DNA from: Carboxylicivirga sp.
GTDB lineage: Bacteria > Bacteroidota > Bacteroidia > Bacteroidales > Marinilabiliaceae
DNA: 64,000 nucleotides
Direction of reading: 5' to 3'
Assembly (NCBI GenBank): GCA_025210475.1
Contig: JAOARW010000063.1
Coordinates: 62,001-126,000, forward strand
The notes below the pieces were generated by a model. It worked only from the letters and a program-made list of their open reading frames with translations, had not been told where the DNA came from and made no database searches. Both the position numbers and the translations under genes were made by a program. Below are positions 42,870-52,330 of this stretch, piece after piece (position 1 is the stretch's first letter; each line of letters starts with the position of its first letter).

Positions 42870-44132
42870 ATGATAAAGACCATTGATACTGGTGTGTTTT
42901 CCGAGATTGGGGAACTGGAAGGTGTAATATTACATACACCGGGCAAGGAAGTGGAAAATATGACACCGTCGAATGCCGAGCGTGCTTTGTATAGTGATAT
43001 ATTGAACTTATCTGTAGCCGTGGAGGAGTACAGGCAATTTAGCGGGGTGCTTGATAAAGTAACACAAACTTATCAGGTAAAAGATTTGCTGGCAGAGATA
43101 TTGGAACAACCAAAAATCAAATTAAGCCTCATTGAAAAGATTTGTACTTACGAACAGGTATTAAATATTAAAGAGGATTTGTTGGAATTGCCGGCACCTG
43201 AATTGGCACGTCAGCTGATTGAAGGCGTAACAATGAAAACCGATTCTTTAACTACTTTTTTATCCGACGATCGTTACTCATTACGCCCCTTGCACAATTT
43301 CTTTTTTACCCGCGATGCAAGTGTAACCATGTACGATAAGGTGCTGATTTCAAAAATGGCTAACAAAGTGCGTGAGCGGGAAGCCATTGTAATGGAAGCG
43401 ATTTTTAATCATTCGGCACGTTTTAAAACGCAAACGGTTAATCCCCTTAACTTTTACAATGTTGGTGCTGAAACCATGATAGAAGGTGGTGATGTTCAAA
43501 TTGCCAGGGAAGATGTGTTGGTAATTGGAAATAGTGCCCGTACATCGTCGCAGGGAATTGACTTTATTGTGAATCAGTTGAAGCAGAACAAAAAGCGGCA
43601 TTACGTTGTAGTGCAGCAACTGCCTGATACACCGGAATCTTTTATCCATCTGGACATGGTATTTACATTCCTCGATAAGGATGCCTGTATGGTGTATGAG
43701 CCATTAATTATGAAGGATAGTCGTTACAGTACCATCCTGATTACAGTTGACAATGGAGAGGTTGAAAGCATTGAAAAGAAAACCAACCTGATTGAGTGTT
43801 TGAAGGGCTTGGGAATGGATTTAAAACCAATCTTTTGCGGTGGTTCAAGTGATATCTGGACTCAGGAGCGTGAGCAGTGGCATAGTGGAGCAAATTTCTT
43901 CGCGATGGGACCTGGTAAAGTTCTTGGTTATGCACGAAATGTATACACCATGGAAGAGATGAATAAAAATGGTTTTGAAATTATCCAGGCTAATGATGTT
44001 ATTGCCGGTAAAATTGATTTATCGGAATATGAGAAATATGTTGTTACCATTGGTGGTTCTGAACTTTCGCGAGGAGGAGGCGGTGCCCGATGCATGAGTA
44101 TGCCAGTGCGTCGCAAGCCTGTAAAATGGTAG
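42870..44132 (+). CDS. arcA: Arginine deiminase
   Basis: A 420-residue guanidino-modifying enzyme that converts arginine to citrulline and ammonia. FTRDASV (near 148), IEGGDVQI (near 208) and the C-terminal GGSELSRGGGGARCMSMP, with the nucleophilic Cys, are diagnostic. The mid-chain HLDMVFTFLD supplies the catalytic His. Ornithine carbamoyltransferase and carbamate kinase genes are not in the window. A bidirectional terminator lies between it and convergent sucC. Confidence 0.95.
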   Translation: MIKTIDTGVFSEIGELEGVILHTPGKEVENMTPSNAERALYSDILNLSVAVEEYRQFSGVLDKVTQTYQVKDLLAEILEQPKIKLSLIEKICTYEQVLNIKEDLLELPAPELARQLIEGVTMKTDSLTTFLSDDRYSLRPLHNFFFTRDASVTMYDKVLISKMANKVREREAIVMEAIFNHSARFKTQTVNPLNFYNVGAETMIEGGDVQIAREDVLVIGNSARTSSQGIDFIVNQLKQNKKRHYVVVQQLPDTPESFIHLDMVFTFLDKDACMVYEPLIMKDSRYSTILITVDNGEVESIEKKTNLIECLKGLGMDLKPIFCGGSSDIWTQEREQWHSGANFFAMGPGKVLGYARNVYTMEEMNKNGFEIIQANDVIAGKIDLSEYEKYVVTIGGSELSRGGGGARCMSMPVRRKPVKW

Positions 44133-44152
44133 TATTTAATTATAATAATACA

Positions 44153-44187
44153 AGAAGAGGGACCGTTTGACGATCCCTCTTTTTTAG
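44153..44187. terminator. Bidirectional terminator between arcA and sucC
   Basis: AGAGGGACCG pairs imperfectly with CGATCCCTCT. A run of T follows on the plus strand, and the minus-strand side also has T (CTTCTTG). Confidence 0.8.
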
Positions 44188-44200
44188 TTCGTTTTGTTTA

Positions 44201-45391
44201 TTAGTTTACAATCTGTTGAACCAGATCAGATGCTTCTTTCAGAGTGATAGCTGAATAGACTTTCAGCCCCGATTCATCGATGATCTTTTTACCCCCTTCG
44301 GCATTGGTGCCTTGCAGGCGCACGATAATCGGTATGTTTATTTCGCCAATGTTTTTATAGGCTTCAACTACACCATTGGCAACGCGATCGCATCGAACGA
44401 TTCCGCCAAAAATGTTGATAAGAATGGCTTTTACATTCGGATCATCCAAAATGATTTTTAAACCGGCTTCCACAGTCGTTGCGTTAGCACCACCTCCAAC
44501 ATCAAGGAAATTTGCAGGTTCCCCACCTGATAGCTTTATGATGTCCATGGTTGCCATAGCTAATCCGGCGCCATTTACCATACAGCCCACATTGCCATCT
44601 AGTTTCACGAAATTAAGGTTGCTTTTAGCGGCTTCGGTTTCTGCCGGATCTTCTTCTGATAGATCACGTAAAGCTTCGTAATCCGGATGTCGGAACAATG
44701 CATTATCATCGATGTTTACTTTGGCATCAACAGCCAGTATCTTATCATCCGATGTTTTAAGTACCGGATTAATTTCAAACATAGACGAGTCCGTTCCTTC
44801 GTAGGCTTTGTAAAGAGCCGCAACAAATTTGGTCATCTCCTTAAAGGCTTTGCCCGATAAGCCCAGGTTAAAGGCAATTTTACGAGCCTGAAAAGCCTGT
44901 AATCCCAAACCGGGATCAACTTCTTCTTTATGAATTAAGTGTGGAGTTTTCTCCGCAACTTCTTCAATGTCCATACCACCTTCTGTGGAATACATGATGA
45001 TGTTGCGACCACTCTTTCGGTTGAGAAGAACGCTCATATAAAACTCATCGGTTTCACTTTCGCCCGGATAATAAACATCTTGAGCTATCAGTACTTTATT
45101 CACTTTTTTTCCGGCAGGTCCTGTTTGATGAGTCACCAGATTCATGCCGATAATGTCATTGGCTCTTTCTTTTACTTCATCCAGAGTTTTAGCCAGTTTA
45201 ACACCACCACCTTTGCCACGGCCACCAGCATGTATCTGGGCTTTTACAACCCACCATCCTGTACCGGTTTCTTTTTGCAATTTCTGAGCGGCTTTAACAG
45301 CACCTTCGGGTGTATCCGTAACAATTCCTTCCTGAATGGTTACACCAAATGATTTTAATATCTCCTTTCCTTGATACTCGTGTATATTCAT
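44201..45391 (-). CDS. sucC: ADP-forming succinyl-CoA synthetase beta subunit
   Basis: A 396-residue TCA-cycle subunit that binds nucleotide and, with SucD, makes succinate and ATP from succinyl-CoA. Blocks include the N-terminal [33 protein letters not shown] in the ATP-grasp domain and the C-terminal [15 protein letters not shown] and [10 protein letters not shown]. sucD is not adjacent. Confidence 0.96.
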   Translation of the reverse strand: MNIHEYQGKEILKSFGVTIQEGIVTDTPEGAVKAAQKLQKETGTGWWVVKAQIHAGGRGKGGGVKLAKTLDEVKERANDIIGMNLVTHQTGPAGKKVNKVLIAQDVYYPGESETDEFYMSVLLNRKSGRNIIMYSTEGGMDIEEVAEKTPHLIHKEEVDPGLGLQAFQARKIAFNLGLSGKAFKEMTKFVAALYKAYEGTDSSMFEINPVLKTSDDKILAVDAKVNIDDNALFRHPDYEALRDLSEEDPAETEAAKSNLNFVKLDGNVGCMVNGAGLAMATMDIIKLSGGEPANFLDVGGGANATTVEAGLKIILDDPNVKAILINIFGGIVRCDRVANGVVEAYKNIGEINIPIIVRLQGTNAEGGKKIIDESGLKVYSAITLKEASDLVQQIVN

Positions 45392-45463
45392 AATTATAGG
45401 GATTTTGTTATCCTAAAAAGGGTACGATTATTATACGATTACCTATAGAAACAGGAATAGTAC

Positions 45464-45471
45464 TATTTTTG
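45464..45471 (+). promoter_or_regulatory. -7 promoter box for the TrmH-family gene
   Basis: TATTTTTG fits TAnnTTTG. An upstream in-frame TTG (45469) overlaps it, supporting the ATG at 45490 as the start. Confidence 0.5.
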
Positions 45472-45489
45472 TTGTCAAAATTGCCGGTA

Positions 45490-46017
45490 ATGAGAAAATT
45501 AAGAACAAGTGAATTAAATCGTTTATCGATTGACGAGTATAAGAGTGCTGAGAAATTGCCCATTGTAATGGTGTTGGATAACATCCGAAGCTTAAATAAT
45601 GTGGGTTCGGTTTTTCGTACATCCGACGCATTAAAAGTTGAGAAGATTTTGTTGTGTGGCATCACGGCTACTCCTCCTAATAAAGAAATTCATAAAACGG
45701 CACTAGGTGCTGAAGATTCTGTGGAGTGGCAATATTTTGAAGAGACAGAATTGGCCATTAAAAAGTTAAAAGCAGAAGGCTATATTATTTGTAGTTTGGA
45801 ACAGGTAGAAAATAGCACCTCTTTATTGGATTTTAATCCAGTAAGGGATAATAAGTATGCCATTGTACTTGGTAACGAAGTAAAAGGGGTTCAGCAGAAA
45901 ATTGTTAACGAAAGCGATGTTTGCATTGAAATACCGCAGTATGGTACAAAGCATTCGTTTAATGTTTCGGTTAGTGCCGGCATTGTTCTTTGGGAAGTAT
46001 TCAGAAAGTTAAACTAG
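45490..46017 (+). CDS. TrmH/SpoU family RNA 2'-O-methyltransferase
   Basis: A 175-residue SPOUT enzyme made of the catalytic domain only. Motif 1 is LDNIRSLNNVGSVFRTSDA, motif 2 is AIVLGNEVKGV and motif 3 is IEIPQYGTKHSFNVSVSAGI, all clear. It would methylate ribose 2'-OH of a tRNA or rRNA. The exact nucleotide cannot be told from sequence. It is divergent from sucC. Confidence 0.92.
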   Translation: MRKLRTSELNRLSIDEYKSAEKLPIVMVLDNIRSLNNVGSVFRTSDALKVEKILLCGITATPPNKEIHKTALGAEDSVEWQYFEETELAIKKLKAEGYIICSLEQVENSTSLLDFNPVRDNKYAIVLGNEVKGVQQKIVNESDVCIEIPQYGTKHSFNVSVSAGIVLWEVFRKLN

Positions 46018-46082
46018 TTAACCTTGTAACAAGATAGCTATTAGCTAATCTCACAAACCGCTTCCAGTAAAGAGTTGGTGGT

Positions 46083-46118
46083 AAAAAGAAAGGGGCGAAC
46101 ATTGTTCACCCCTTTGTT
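46083..46118. terminator. Bidirectional terminator between the TrmH and lipoprotein genes
   Basis: AAAGGGGCGAACA pairs with TGTTCACCCCTTT. T-rich tracts flank it on both strands, which fits the convergent genes. Confidence 0.8.
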
Positions 46119-46136
46119 ATATCTGGTAATTATTAA

Positions 46137-47861
46137 TTACTGGATAATAGACTTGAAAGTTGCATCTTCGAAGAATTTAGCAAATTCCATGTCTGTAGCA
46201 GCAGCAGCTTTGAATTTAGCATCTAATTCGCAAGCCTTACGTAAGCTGTCGAACATCATGTCGTTTTCAGCAGTTCTTGCACCAACAATTGCTTTTAAGT
46301 AGTATTTGAAACCTACTTCTTTAGTATTAGCATTGATAGTTGATAAAGCAGCGTCATATTTAGTAGCTAAGATTTTAGCTAAAGCAGCGTTACAGCTTGT
46401 ACTGTTACCGAAGTAACGGATAGCCGCATCGTAATCACCTTTGTGGATAGAGATAATACCTAAGTTATTATCTAACTCAGCACCAGCACCAGCAGCAGCA
46501 CCGAAGAATTCTTCAGCTTTAGCTACATCACCATTGCGAAGAGCAATAACACCAAGGTTGTTGTTTACTTCAGCAACACCAGACTTAAGACCGTTAGCTT
46601 TTTCGAAAGCAGCTTTAGCACCAGCTAAGTCGCCTTTGTCATAAAGAACACAACCGATGTTGTTCTGAGCTCTCCAACACTTAGGGAAGTTAGCAGCAGC
46701 ATCTTTGTAGATCTTTAATTGCTCGTCTAAATCTTCAGTTAAAGTAGCTGCATAAAGAATTTCTTCAATATTTAATTCGCTTGGGTTGCTAGCAGCTAAA
46801 TCTTTGATTTCCTCATCACTCTTACCAATAACTTCTGCGTTAACAGACATTTTAGAACGACGTAACTGAGGAAGAATCTCGTCAGCAATTACGCTGAAAG
46901 TTTCAGACATGTTTTTGATTTCACGCTCACGTACTTCAGGATCGCTGTACATGGAAAGAACGCGTAAGATTAATTCTTTATCCTGAACATTTGATTTTTC
47001 CATTAAAGCTTTGAAACCTTCCCAGTCTTCAGGAGTGTTTTTCAAAGTATACATTGCATCGTCAGTACCACCTTCAACTTTAGCTTTTCTCATTTCGCGA
47101 GCTAAGTAGTCTTTAGCAACTTTTTCACGACGAGTAGCCAATTTGCTGTTCAAGTCAGTTGGTCCGTCTGGAGAAGCATAAGCAGAAATATCAATTCCTT
47201 TGAAGTTGATGTTTTCAGTAGCTTTAATTTCTTTCATATAAGCTTTCAAAGCAGCAATGTCTTCTTTTCTTAATTCTGAACCACGGATATTTGATTGCTG
47301 GATTAAGAAGAAAATGTCAGCAGCTTTAGATTGAGCAATGATTCTCTGGAATGCATCCTCGCCAATAGCCGACTGAGCACCCTGGTCAGCAACTAATTCA
47401 GATGTAGAAATTACACCATCAGCGATTTTGTAATCATCAAATTCTTTAGTAGTACCTTTTTTAGTTGCTTTAATACGAACAACTAAGTCAGATACTCTCA
47501 TGTTCTCATTGTAAGGAACAGAGTTGCTGTAAGTGTATGATCCACCAGTTGCGTTAGAGATAACTTTATCATTACCATCAACGTTTTCACCTTGAACGCG
47601 GTATGATGGGAAAGCTGTTTCGCCTCCTTCATAAACTAATACAGGAGTAGCTTCGATGCTAACATTTTTATCGAAGTATTTTTCAGGAAACTGTACAGTC
47701 ACATCTAAGTTAACTTTACCAGCATGAGCTTCCAATACCGGAGGATTGACCGAATAACTAACGTCCTTAGCACCTTTGTTCATTTTGTCTAAACCAGAAC
47801 AGCTAGCTAACAAAGCTGCTACAGCTAGAGATGCAATTAGAGAAATTCTAATTCTTTTCAT
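46137..47861 (-). CDS. Lipoprotein with OmpA-like region and TPR repeats
   Basis: A 574-residue lipoprotein (lipobox ALLASC, C21). Residues about 30-150 form a beta-rich domain. Residues 175-300 contain DISAYASPDGPTDLN and KLATRREKVAKDYL, an OmpA-like peptidoglycan-binding signature. TPR repeats follow (about 385-520: AQNNIGCVLYDKGDLAGAKAAF, NLGVIALRNGDVAKAEEFF, NLGIISIHKGDYDAAIRYF). It probably tethers the envelope and acts as a scaffold. The resemblance to PorE-type gliding or secretion proteins is only partial. Confidence 0.85.
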   Translation of the reverse strand: MKRIRISLIASLAVAALLASCSGLDKMNKGAKDVSYSVNPPVLEAHAGKVNLDVTVQFPEKYFDKNVSIEATPVLVYEGGETAFPSYRVQGENVDGNDKVISNATGGSYTYSNSVPYNENMRVSDLVVRIKATKKGTTKEFDDYKIADGVISTSELVADQGAQSAIGEDAFQRIIAQSKAADIFFLIQQSNIRGSELRKEDIAALKAYMKEIKATENINFKGIDISAYASPDGPTDLNSKLATRREKVAKDYLAREMRKAKVEGGTDDAMYTLKNTPEDWEGFKALMEKSNVQDKELILRVLSMYSDPEVREREIKNMSETFSVIADEILPQLRRSKMSVNAEVIGKSDEEIKDLAASNPSELNIEEILYAATLTEDLDEQLKIYKDAAANFPKCWRAQNNIGCVLYDKGDLAGAKAAFEKANGLKSGVAEVNNNLGVIALRNGDVAKAEEFFGAAAGAGAELDNNLGIISIHKGDYDAAIRYFGNSTSCNAALAKILATKYDAALSTINANTKEVGFKYYLKAIVGARTAENDMMFDSLRKACELDAKFKAAAATDMEFAKFFEDATFKSIIQ

Positions 47862-48182
47862 AATGTTTACCCAATTATTTGTTTTGACTTTAATCTACAG
47901 TGTTTCCTGCAAAATTAAAAATGTTTTTAAAAAATTAAATAGAGATAGGTCATTAATTGACACAATCAATCACTAAAGATAATTAAATAACACAAAATAT
48001 GCAGTTTATTCTTAAAAAACACTGAATTTATCTCGTTTGACTGAGTTTCTGAATCCTTAATTTTAAAACAAATTGAGAGGTCAATTTGATTTTCATTTGA
48101 GCAGAATGTATGTCTGATTATAAAATCTTGATTGTTGAGTTGTTTATAGATCTCAAAAATGGTAATGGCTGAAATCTTATTA
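47862..48182. other. 321-bp intergenic region upstream of the OmpA/TPR lipoprotein
   Basis: It holds the -7 box for the lipoprotein gene (47910-47917). The rest is very AT-rich and shows no ORF, hairpin or clear regulatory motif. Confidence 0.5.
47910..47917 (-). promoter_or_regulatory. -7 promoter box for the OmpA/TPR lipoprotein gene
   Basis: TAATTTTG on the minus strand fits TAnnTTTG and lies about 50 bp upstream of the start codon. No clear -33 element is seen. Confidence 0.5.
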
Positions 48183-48662
48183 TTAATACAATTGCTTGTT
48201 TTTGCGTAGTTTATTTTCTTTTAGCTTACCCGCCATATATCCGACAACCAAACCAATTGCCCATCCAATGCTGATTGATCCAGCTATGTTATTTTCAGCT
48301 AAAAAATAGCTATAAATAAATGCTACGAGTGTACCAATGGCCATTCCTATTGTTATGTAAACTGAAGTGGTACGACCTTTAACATATTGTTCGTGTTCAA
48401 TTTTTAGGTGTTTTTGTGATTCATGGGCCCATTGCTCGAATTGTTTGTTTGCTTTAACATCTTCTCCAAAAATTGGGCGGATGTCGTTTACATAGTTTTC
48501 TCCTTCCTGAGAAAACTTCTGACAATGAGGGCATTTATCCAGATGATCGTCCAGTACTTGCATCAGGCGTGGCAAAACCGCCAGACTAACCGATCTGATT
48601 TGTGCTTTCGGAATATCTTTAATCTGTTCATTAAGAATGTTAAAAGCTTCTTCTTGTTTCAT
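48183..48662 (-). CDS. Zinc-finger (zf-HC2-like) membrane protein
   Basis: A 159-residue protein. Residues 36-48 contain LDDHLDKCPHCQKF, an H-X3-C-X2-C zinc site like those of anti-sigma (ZAS) domains. Two membrane helices (about 97-115 and 124-142) follow, and the tail is basic. Such proteins are often anti-sigma factors, but no sigma gene is adjacent. It is monocistronic. Confidence 0.75.
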   Translation of the reverse strand: MKQEEAFNILNEQIKDIPKAQIRSVSLAVLPRLMQVLDDHLDKCPHCQKFSQEGENYVNDIRPIFGEDVKANKQFEQWAHESQKHLKIEHEQYVKGRTTSVYITIGMAIGTLVAFIYSYFLAENNIAGSISIGWAIGLVVGYMAGKLKENKLRKNKQLY

Positions 48663-48721
48663 TAATCTGCAATGTGATGGGAAAATTAATACGTGTTAAA
48701 ATTAAAAAGAAAGAAAACAAT

Positions 48722-48752
48722 AAAAAAGGCCATCCTTTTGAGATGGCCTTGG
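48722..48752 (-). terminator. Terminator after pnp
   Basis: AAGGCCATCT pairs with GGATGGCCTT and a T run follows on the minus strand, 18 bp past the stop. Confidence 0.85.
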
Positions 48753-48770
48753 GTAACTAATTATGTTATA

Positions 48771-50924
48771 TTAGTCTTTCTTTACTTTTGGCTTTTCTTT
48801 GCGTTCAGGTTTCGGTAATAAAACTTTACGAGAAAGTTTTAGTTTACCAGAGCGCTGGTCAACCTCAATTAATTTAACTTCAACTTCTTCTCCTTCTTTC
48901 AAAGCATCTTCTACTTTTTCAAGGCGTCTCCATTCAATTTCTGAGATGTGTAATAAACCATCTTTACCAGGAAGAATTTCAACAAAAGCTCCAAATGGAA
49001 CAATTGATTTAACTTTTCCTTTGTATACTTCACCTACCTCAGGCACAGCAACAATGGCTTTTACTTTAGCAACGGCTGCATCAATAGAATCTTTGTTAGA
49101 AGCCGAAATAGTAACTTTACCTAAATCACCTTCTTCTTCGATGGTAATAACAGTTTCGGTTGTTGCTTGAATTTCCTGAATAATTTTACCACCAGGGCCG
49201 ATCACAGAACCAATCATATCCTTTGGAATATCGAAATTCACGATACGAGGAGCATGTGGTTTGTAATCATCGCGAGGTTCAGTAATTGTTTCGTCTAATT
49301 TATCAAGAATATGCATTCTACCAGCTTTAGCTTGGTTCAATGCCTGTTCTAATACTTCGTAAGATAATCCGTCGATCTTGATATCCATTTGCGTAGCAGT
49401 GATACCATCGCGCGTACCTGTTACTTTAAAGTCCATGTCACCCAAGTGATCTTCATCACCAAGGATGTCAGAAAGAACAGCGAATTTTCCAGTTTCTTTG
49501 TCAGAAATCAGACCCATGGCAATACCGGTAACCGGTTTTTTAACAGGTACACCTGCATCCATAAGTGCTAAAGTTCCGGCACAAACTGTGGCCATCGATG
49601 ATGAACCGTTAGACTCTAAAATATCTGAAACGATTCGTACGGTATACTCATAATCATCCGGCAACATCCTTTTTAAGGCGCGGTAAGCCAGGTTACCATG
49701 ACCAATTTCACGGCGGCTGATTCCACGTGCAGGACGAGCATCTCCGGTTGAGAATGGAGGGAAGTTGTAGTGTAATAAAAAGCGCTCATAGCTCTTGTTC
49801 ATTACATCATCCACCAATTTTTCGTCAAGCTTGGTGCCTAAAGTTACTGTGGTTAATGATTGAGTTTCACCTCGTGTAAAGACGGCTGATCCGTGTGCGC
49901 CTGGCAAATAATCTACCTCACTCCAGATTGGACGAATTTCGTCAGTCTTACGACCATCTAAACGAAACTTCTCATCAAGCACTACTTTACGAACGGCTTC
50001 TTTTTCTACGTCGTGGTAGTATTTTTTAATTAAAGATACAGGAGCTTCTTCTTCCGAATCTTCAGGGTAGTTTGTTTCAATAAACTCATCACAAATAGCA
50101 CCAAATGCATCAATGCGCTCGTGTTTATTTGGATTAGCTGATTTTGCTACCTCGTATGCTTTGTCATAAGTTGCTTCCCAAACTTTCTTTTCAAGTTCTT
50201 CGTCGTTTTCCTCATGGCAATACTCACGCTTTTCAGTTTTGCCAAGAGCTTCCATCATTTCGATCTGAGCCTGACACTGAACTTTGATAGCATCGTGAGC
50301 CACTTTCATGGCTTCCAGTAAATCGGCTTCAGACACTTCTGACATTTCACCTTCTACCATCATGATGTTCTCAAGGGTAGCAGCAACAATAATGTCCATA
50401 TCTGCCGACTCAAGCTGCGTAGCAGTTGGGTTAACTAACAATTCACCGTTCACGCGTGCCACACGAACTTCTGAGATTGGACCGTTAAATGGAATATCCG
50501 AAACGGCCAAACAAGCTGAAGCAGCTAAACCAGCCAACTGATCTGGTAAGATTTCTTCATCAGCAGAAATCAGGTTAACTGTTACAAAAGTGTCTGCATG
50601 GTAATCATCCGGGAATAACGGACGTAAGGCTCTGTCGATAAGACGAGATACTAATATTTCGTAATCAGATGGACGCGCTTCTCTTTTCTGAAATCCACCA
50701 GGGAAACGTCCAACAGCTGCGTATTTTTCTTTGTATTCAACAGTTAGCGGCATAAAATCTACATCTGGCTTTGCTTCTTTTGCAGAAACAACTGTCGCTA
50801 ACAAATAGGTATTACCCATTTTTACAACTACCGATCCGTCAGCTTGTTTAGCTAACTTACCTGTTTCAATGGTAATTGTTCTGCCATCACCCAGTTCAAT
50901 AACTTTTTCAAATGGTTTAATCAT
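48771..50924 (-). CDS. pnp: Polyribonucleotide nucleotidyltransferase (PNPase)
   Basis: A 717-residue phosphorolytic 3'-to-5' exoribonuclease of the RNA degradosome. Two RNase PH domains flank a helical linker ([21 protein letters not shown] and [22 protein letters not shown] mark them), followed by KH ([19 protein letters not shown]) and S1 ([26 protein letters not shown]) domains near the C-terminus. It follows rpsO on the same strand, as in many bacteria, but rpsO has its own terminator in between. Confidence 0.97.
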   Translation of the reverse strand: MIKPFEKVIELGDGRTITIETGKLAKQADGSVVVKMGNTYLLATVVSAKEAKPDVDFMPLTVEYKEKYAAVGRFPGGFQKREARPSDYEILVSRLIDRALRPLFPDDYHADTFVTVNLISADEEILPDQLAGLAASACLAVSDIPFNGPISEVRVARVNGELLVNPTATQLESADMDIIVAATLENIMMVEGEMSEVSEADLLEAMKVAHDAIKVQCQAQIEMMEALGKTEKREYCHEENDEELEKKVWEATYDKAYEVAKSANPNKHERIDAFGAICDEFIETNYPEDSEEEAPVSLIKKYYHDVEKEAVRKVVLDEKFRLDGRKTDEIRPIWSEVDYLPGAHGSAVFTRGETQSLTTVTLGTKLDEKLVDDVMNKSYERFLLHYNFPPFSTGDARPARGISRREIGHGNLAYRALKRMLPDDYEYTVRIVSDILESNGSSSMATVCAGTLALMDAGVPVKKPVTGIAMGLISDKETGKFAVLSDILGDEDHLGDMDFKVTGTRDGITATQMDIKIDGLSYEVLEQALNQAKAGRMHILDKLDETITEPRDDYKPHAPRIVNFDIPKDMIGSVIGPGGKIIQEIQATTETVITIEEEGDLGKVTISASNKDSIDAAVAKVKAIVAVPEVGEVYKGKVKSIVPFGAFVEILPGKDGLLHISEIEWRRLEKVEDALKEGEEVEVKLIEVDQRSGKLKLSRKVLLPKPERKEKPKVKKD

Positions 50925-50967
50925 GACAATTTTCTTAATCTTTTTTTATCCTTCTTTTTATCACAGC

Positions 50968-50975
50968 CAAAGATA
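50968..50975 (-). promoter_or_regulatory. -7 promoter box for pnp
   Basis: TATCTTTG on the minus strand fits TAnnTTTG, about 43 bp upstream of the start. The -33 position lacks TTTG. Confidence 0.5.
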
Positions 50976-51074
50976 TGATTTATCATTTGATTACGATAAT
51001 ATTGAAGGGGAATGTTTGAGTTTACCTTCAATTATTTATGAAAATTTCAGGCAATTTTATTTGAAGTATGAATT

Positions 51075-51110
51075 AAAAAAGGCAATTACCTTTCGATAAT
51101 TGCCTTTTTT
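51075..51110 (-). terminator. Terminator after rpsO
   Basis: AAAAAAGGCAATTA pairs with TAATTGCCTTTTTT, with T-tracts on both sides. Confidence 0.9.
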
Positions 51111-51127
51111 AATAATTTCTTAATTGC

Positions 51128-51397
51128 TTACTTACGAATTCCTAATTCAGCAATAATTGTACGATATCTTGCGATATCTTTTTTCTTCAAGTAGTCTAAT
51201 AAGCTACGACGCTTACCTACTAACTTAATTAATGCGTGTTGCGTGCTATAATCTTTACGATTTGACTTTAAGTGTTCAGTCAAATGAGCAATACGGTATG
51301 AAAATAATGCAATCTGGCCTTCAGTAGAACCAGTATCAGAATTCGACTTCCCGTACTTCTCGAAGATTTCTTGCTTTTTCTCTTTACTTAAGTACAT
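51128..51397 (-). CDS. rpsO: 30S ribosomal protein S15
   Basis: An 89-residue ribosomal protein that binds the three-way junction of 16S rRNA. The GSTEGQIALFSYRI and HLKSNRKDYSTQHALIKLVGKRRSLLDYL blocks are diagnostic. The start at 51397 (MYLSKEKKQEI) gives the standard length. A longer frame would run into the promoter. The promoter is at 51428-51457 and pnp follows downstream. Confidence 0.97.
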   Translation of the reverse strand: MYLSKEKKQEIFEKYGKSNSDTGSTEGQIALFSYRIAHLTEHLKSNRKDYSTQHALIKLVGKRRSLLDYLKKKDIARYRTIIAELGIRK

Positions 51398-51427
51398 AAT
51401 ACTTTGTTTAAATAAATTTTGCGGGTG

Positions 51428-51457
51428 CAAAGATAAGCAATAAAATGAATGTAGCAA
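51428..51457 (-). promoter_or_regulatory. Promoter of rpsO
   Basis: On the minus strand a TTG -33 element (51457-51455) and a TATCTTTG -7 box (51435-51428) are 19 bp apart, a good match for the Bacteroidota consensus. Confidence 0.65.
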
Positions 51458-51482
51458 GCGAATGAATATTAGTTTTTTACAG

Positions 51483-51516
51483 AAAAGGCAGTTGAGATTT
51501 TTCTCAACTGCCTTTT
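51483..51516 (-). terminator. Terminator after the LPP20-like lipoprotein gene
   Basis: AAAAGGCAGTTGAGA pairs with TCTCAACTGCCTTTT, a perfect stem with a short T-rich loop and a T-rich tail, just past the stop. Confidence 0.9.
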
Positions 51517-51544
51517 CATATACTTTTAAAAGCTGTTCTATCGT

Positions 51545-52132
51545 TTAGAATCCACGCTCTTCAGCCATTTTTTGCATTTCCTGGTTGAAGATTTCTTCAA
51601 ATTTAGCTTTGTCGTAATCTACCTGTAGTTTCTGGTTGTTTGAAATTTTGTTGTTGATACCGTTTAGTACATCTTCTTTACTTACTTCAACGGCAACAAA
51701 ACCCCTATACTTACCATTAGCCAAAACACTTTTCTTTTGGCAAGCAACTACAACATTAGAAATAGTTTCGTCGGCTACTTCGCGGGTTAAGTTCTCAAAT
51801 TTTTGCTCAAATTCAGAAGCATCACCAAATTCGCGCTCGTTAACGTAACGATCAGTTACAGATTTTGTGTTCGAGCTTATTAATGTTACCAATCTTTGCT
51901 TGGCATTTAAAAGGGCTTTTTCTTCAGCTAAACTTAAATCAGAGCTAGTGGCCATGGCACTGGCACGGAAGAATTTTTTGTCTGAACGACCTGCATCTTC
52001 GCAAGGCATGTTTTCAAGAATGGTTCCAACTTCACTGTTTGTAGTTACTTTCTCTTTCGATTTACAGCTGTTCAAACCAGCAATTAGTCCTAAGGATAAA
52101 ACTGCTATTCCAAAAATTTTTCTTGTCTTCAT
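51545..52132 (-). CDS. LPP20-like lipoprotein
   Basis: A 195-residue lipoprotein (lipobox AGLNSC, C23). SDLSLAEEKALLNAKQRLVTLI and YRGFVAVEVSKEDVL resemble the LPP20 lipoprotein domain (a compact alpha-beta fold also seen in Helicobacter Lpp20). The role is unknown and the location is a membrane surface facing the periplasm. It has its own terminator. Confidence 0.78.
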   Translation of the reverse strand: MKTRKIFGIAVLSLGLIAGLNSCKSKEKVTTNSEVGTILENMPCEDAGRSDKKFFRASAMATSSDLSLAEEKALLNAKQRLVTLISSNTKSVTDRYVNEREFGDASEFEQKFENLTREVADETISNVVVACQKKSVLANGKYRGFVAVEVSKEDVLNGINNKISNNQKLQVDYDKAKFEEIFNQEMQKMAEERGF

Positions 52133-52330
52133 AATTTATATGTATTTGGGTTTTTAAATTAATAACACCGTCCTATCGCTATCAAAAAGCGAACCAAAAA
52201 TTAACAGACGTTTACATTTTTATGAGATAATACAAGTTGTGGTATACTTGGGTATGATTTAAAAGGTTTCGGATCGATATGAATTTTACTAACAAATGTT
52301 TGTTGTTAGGTGCTTATATTTTATAGATAT

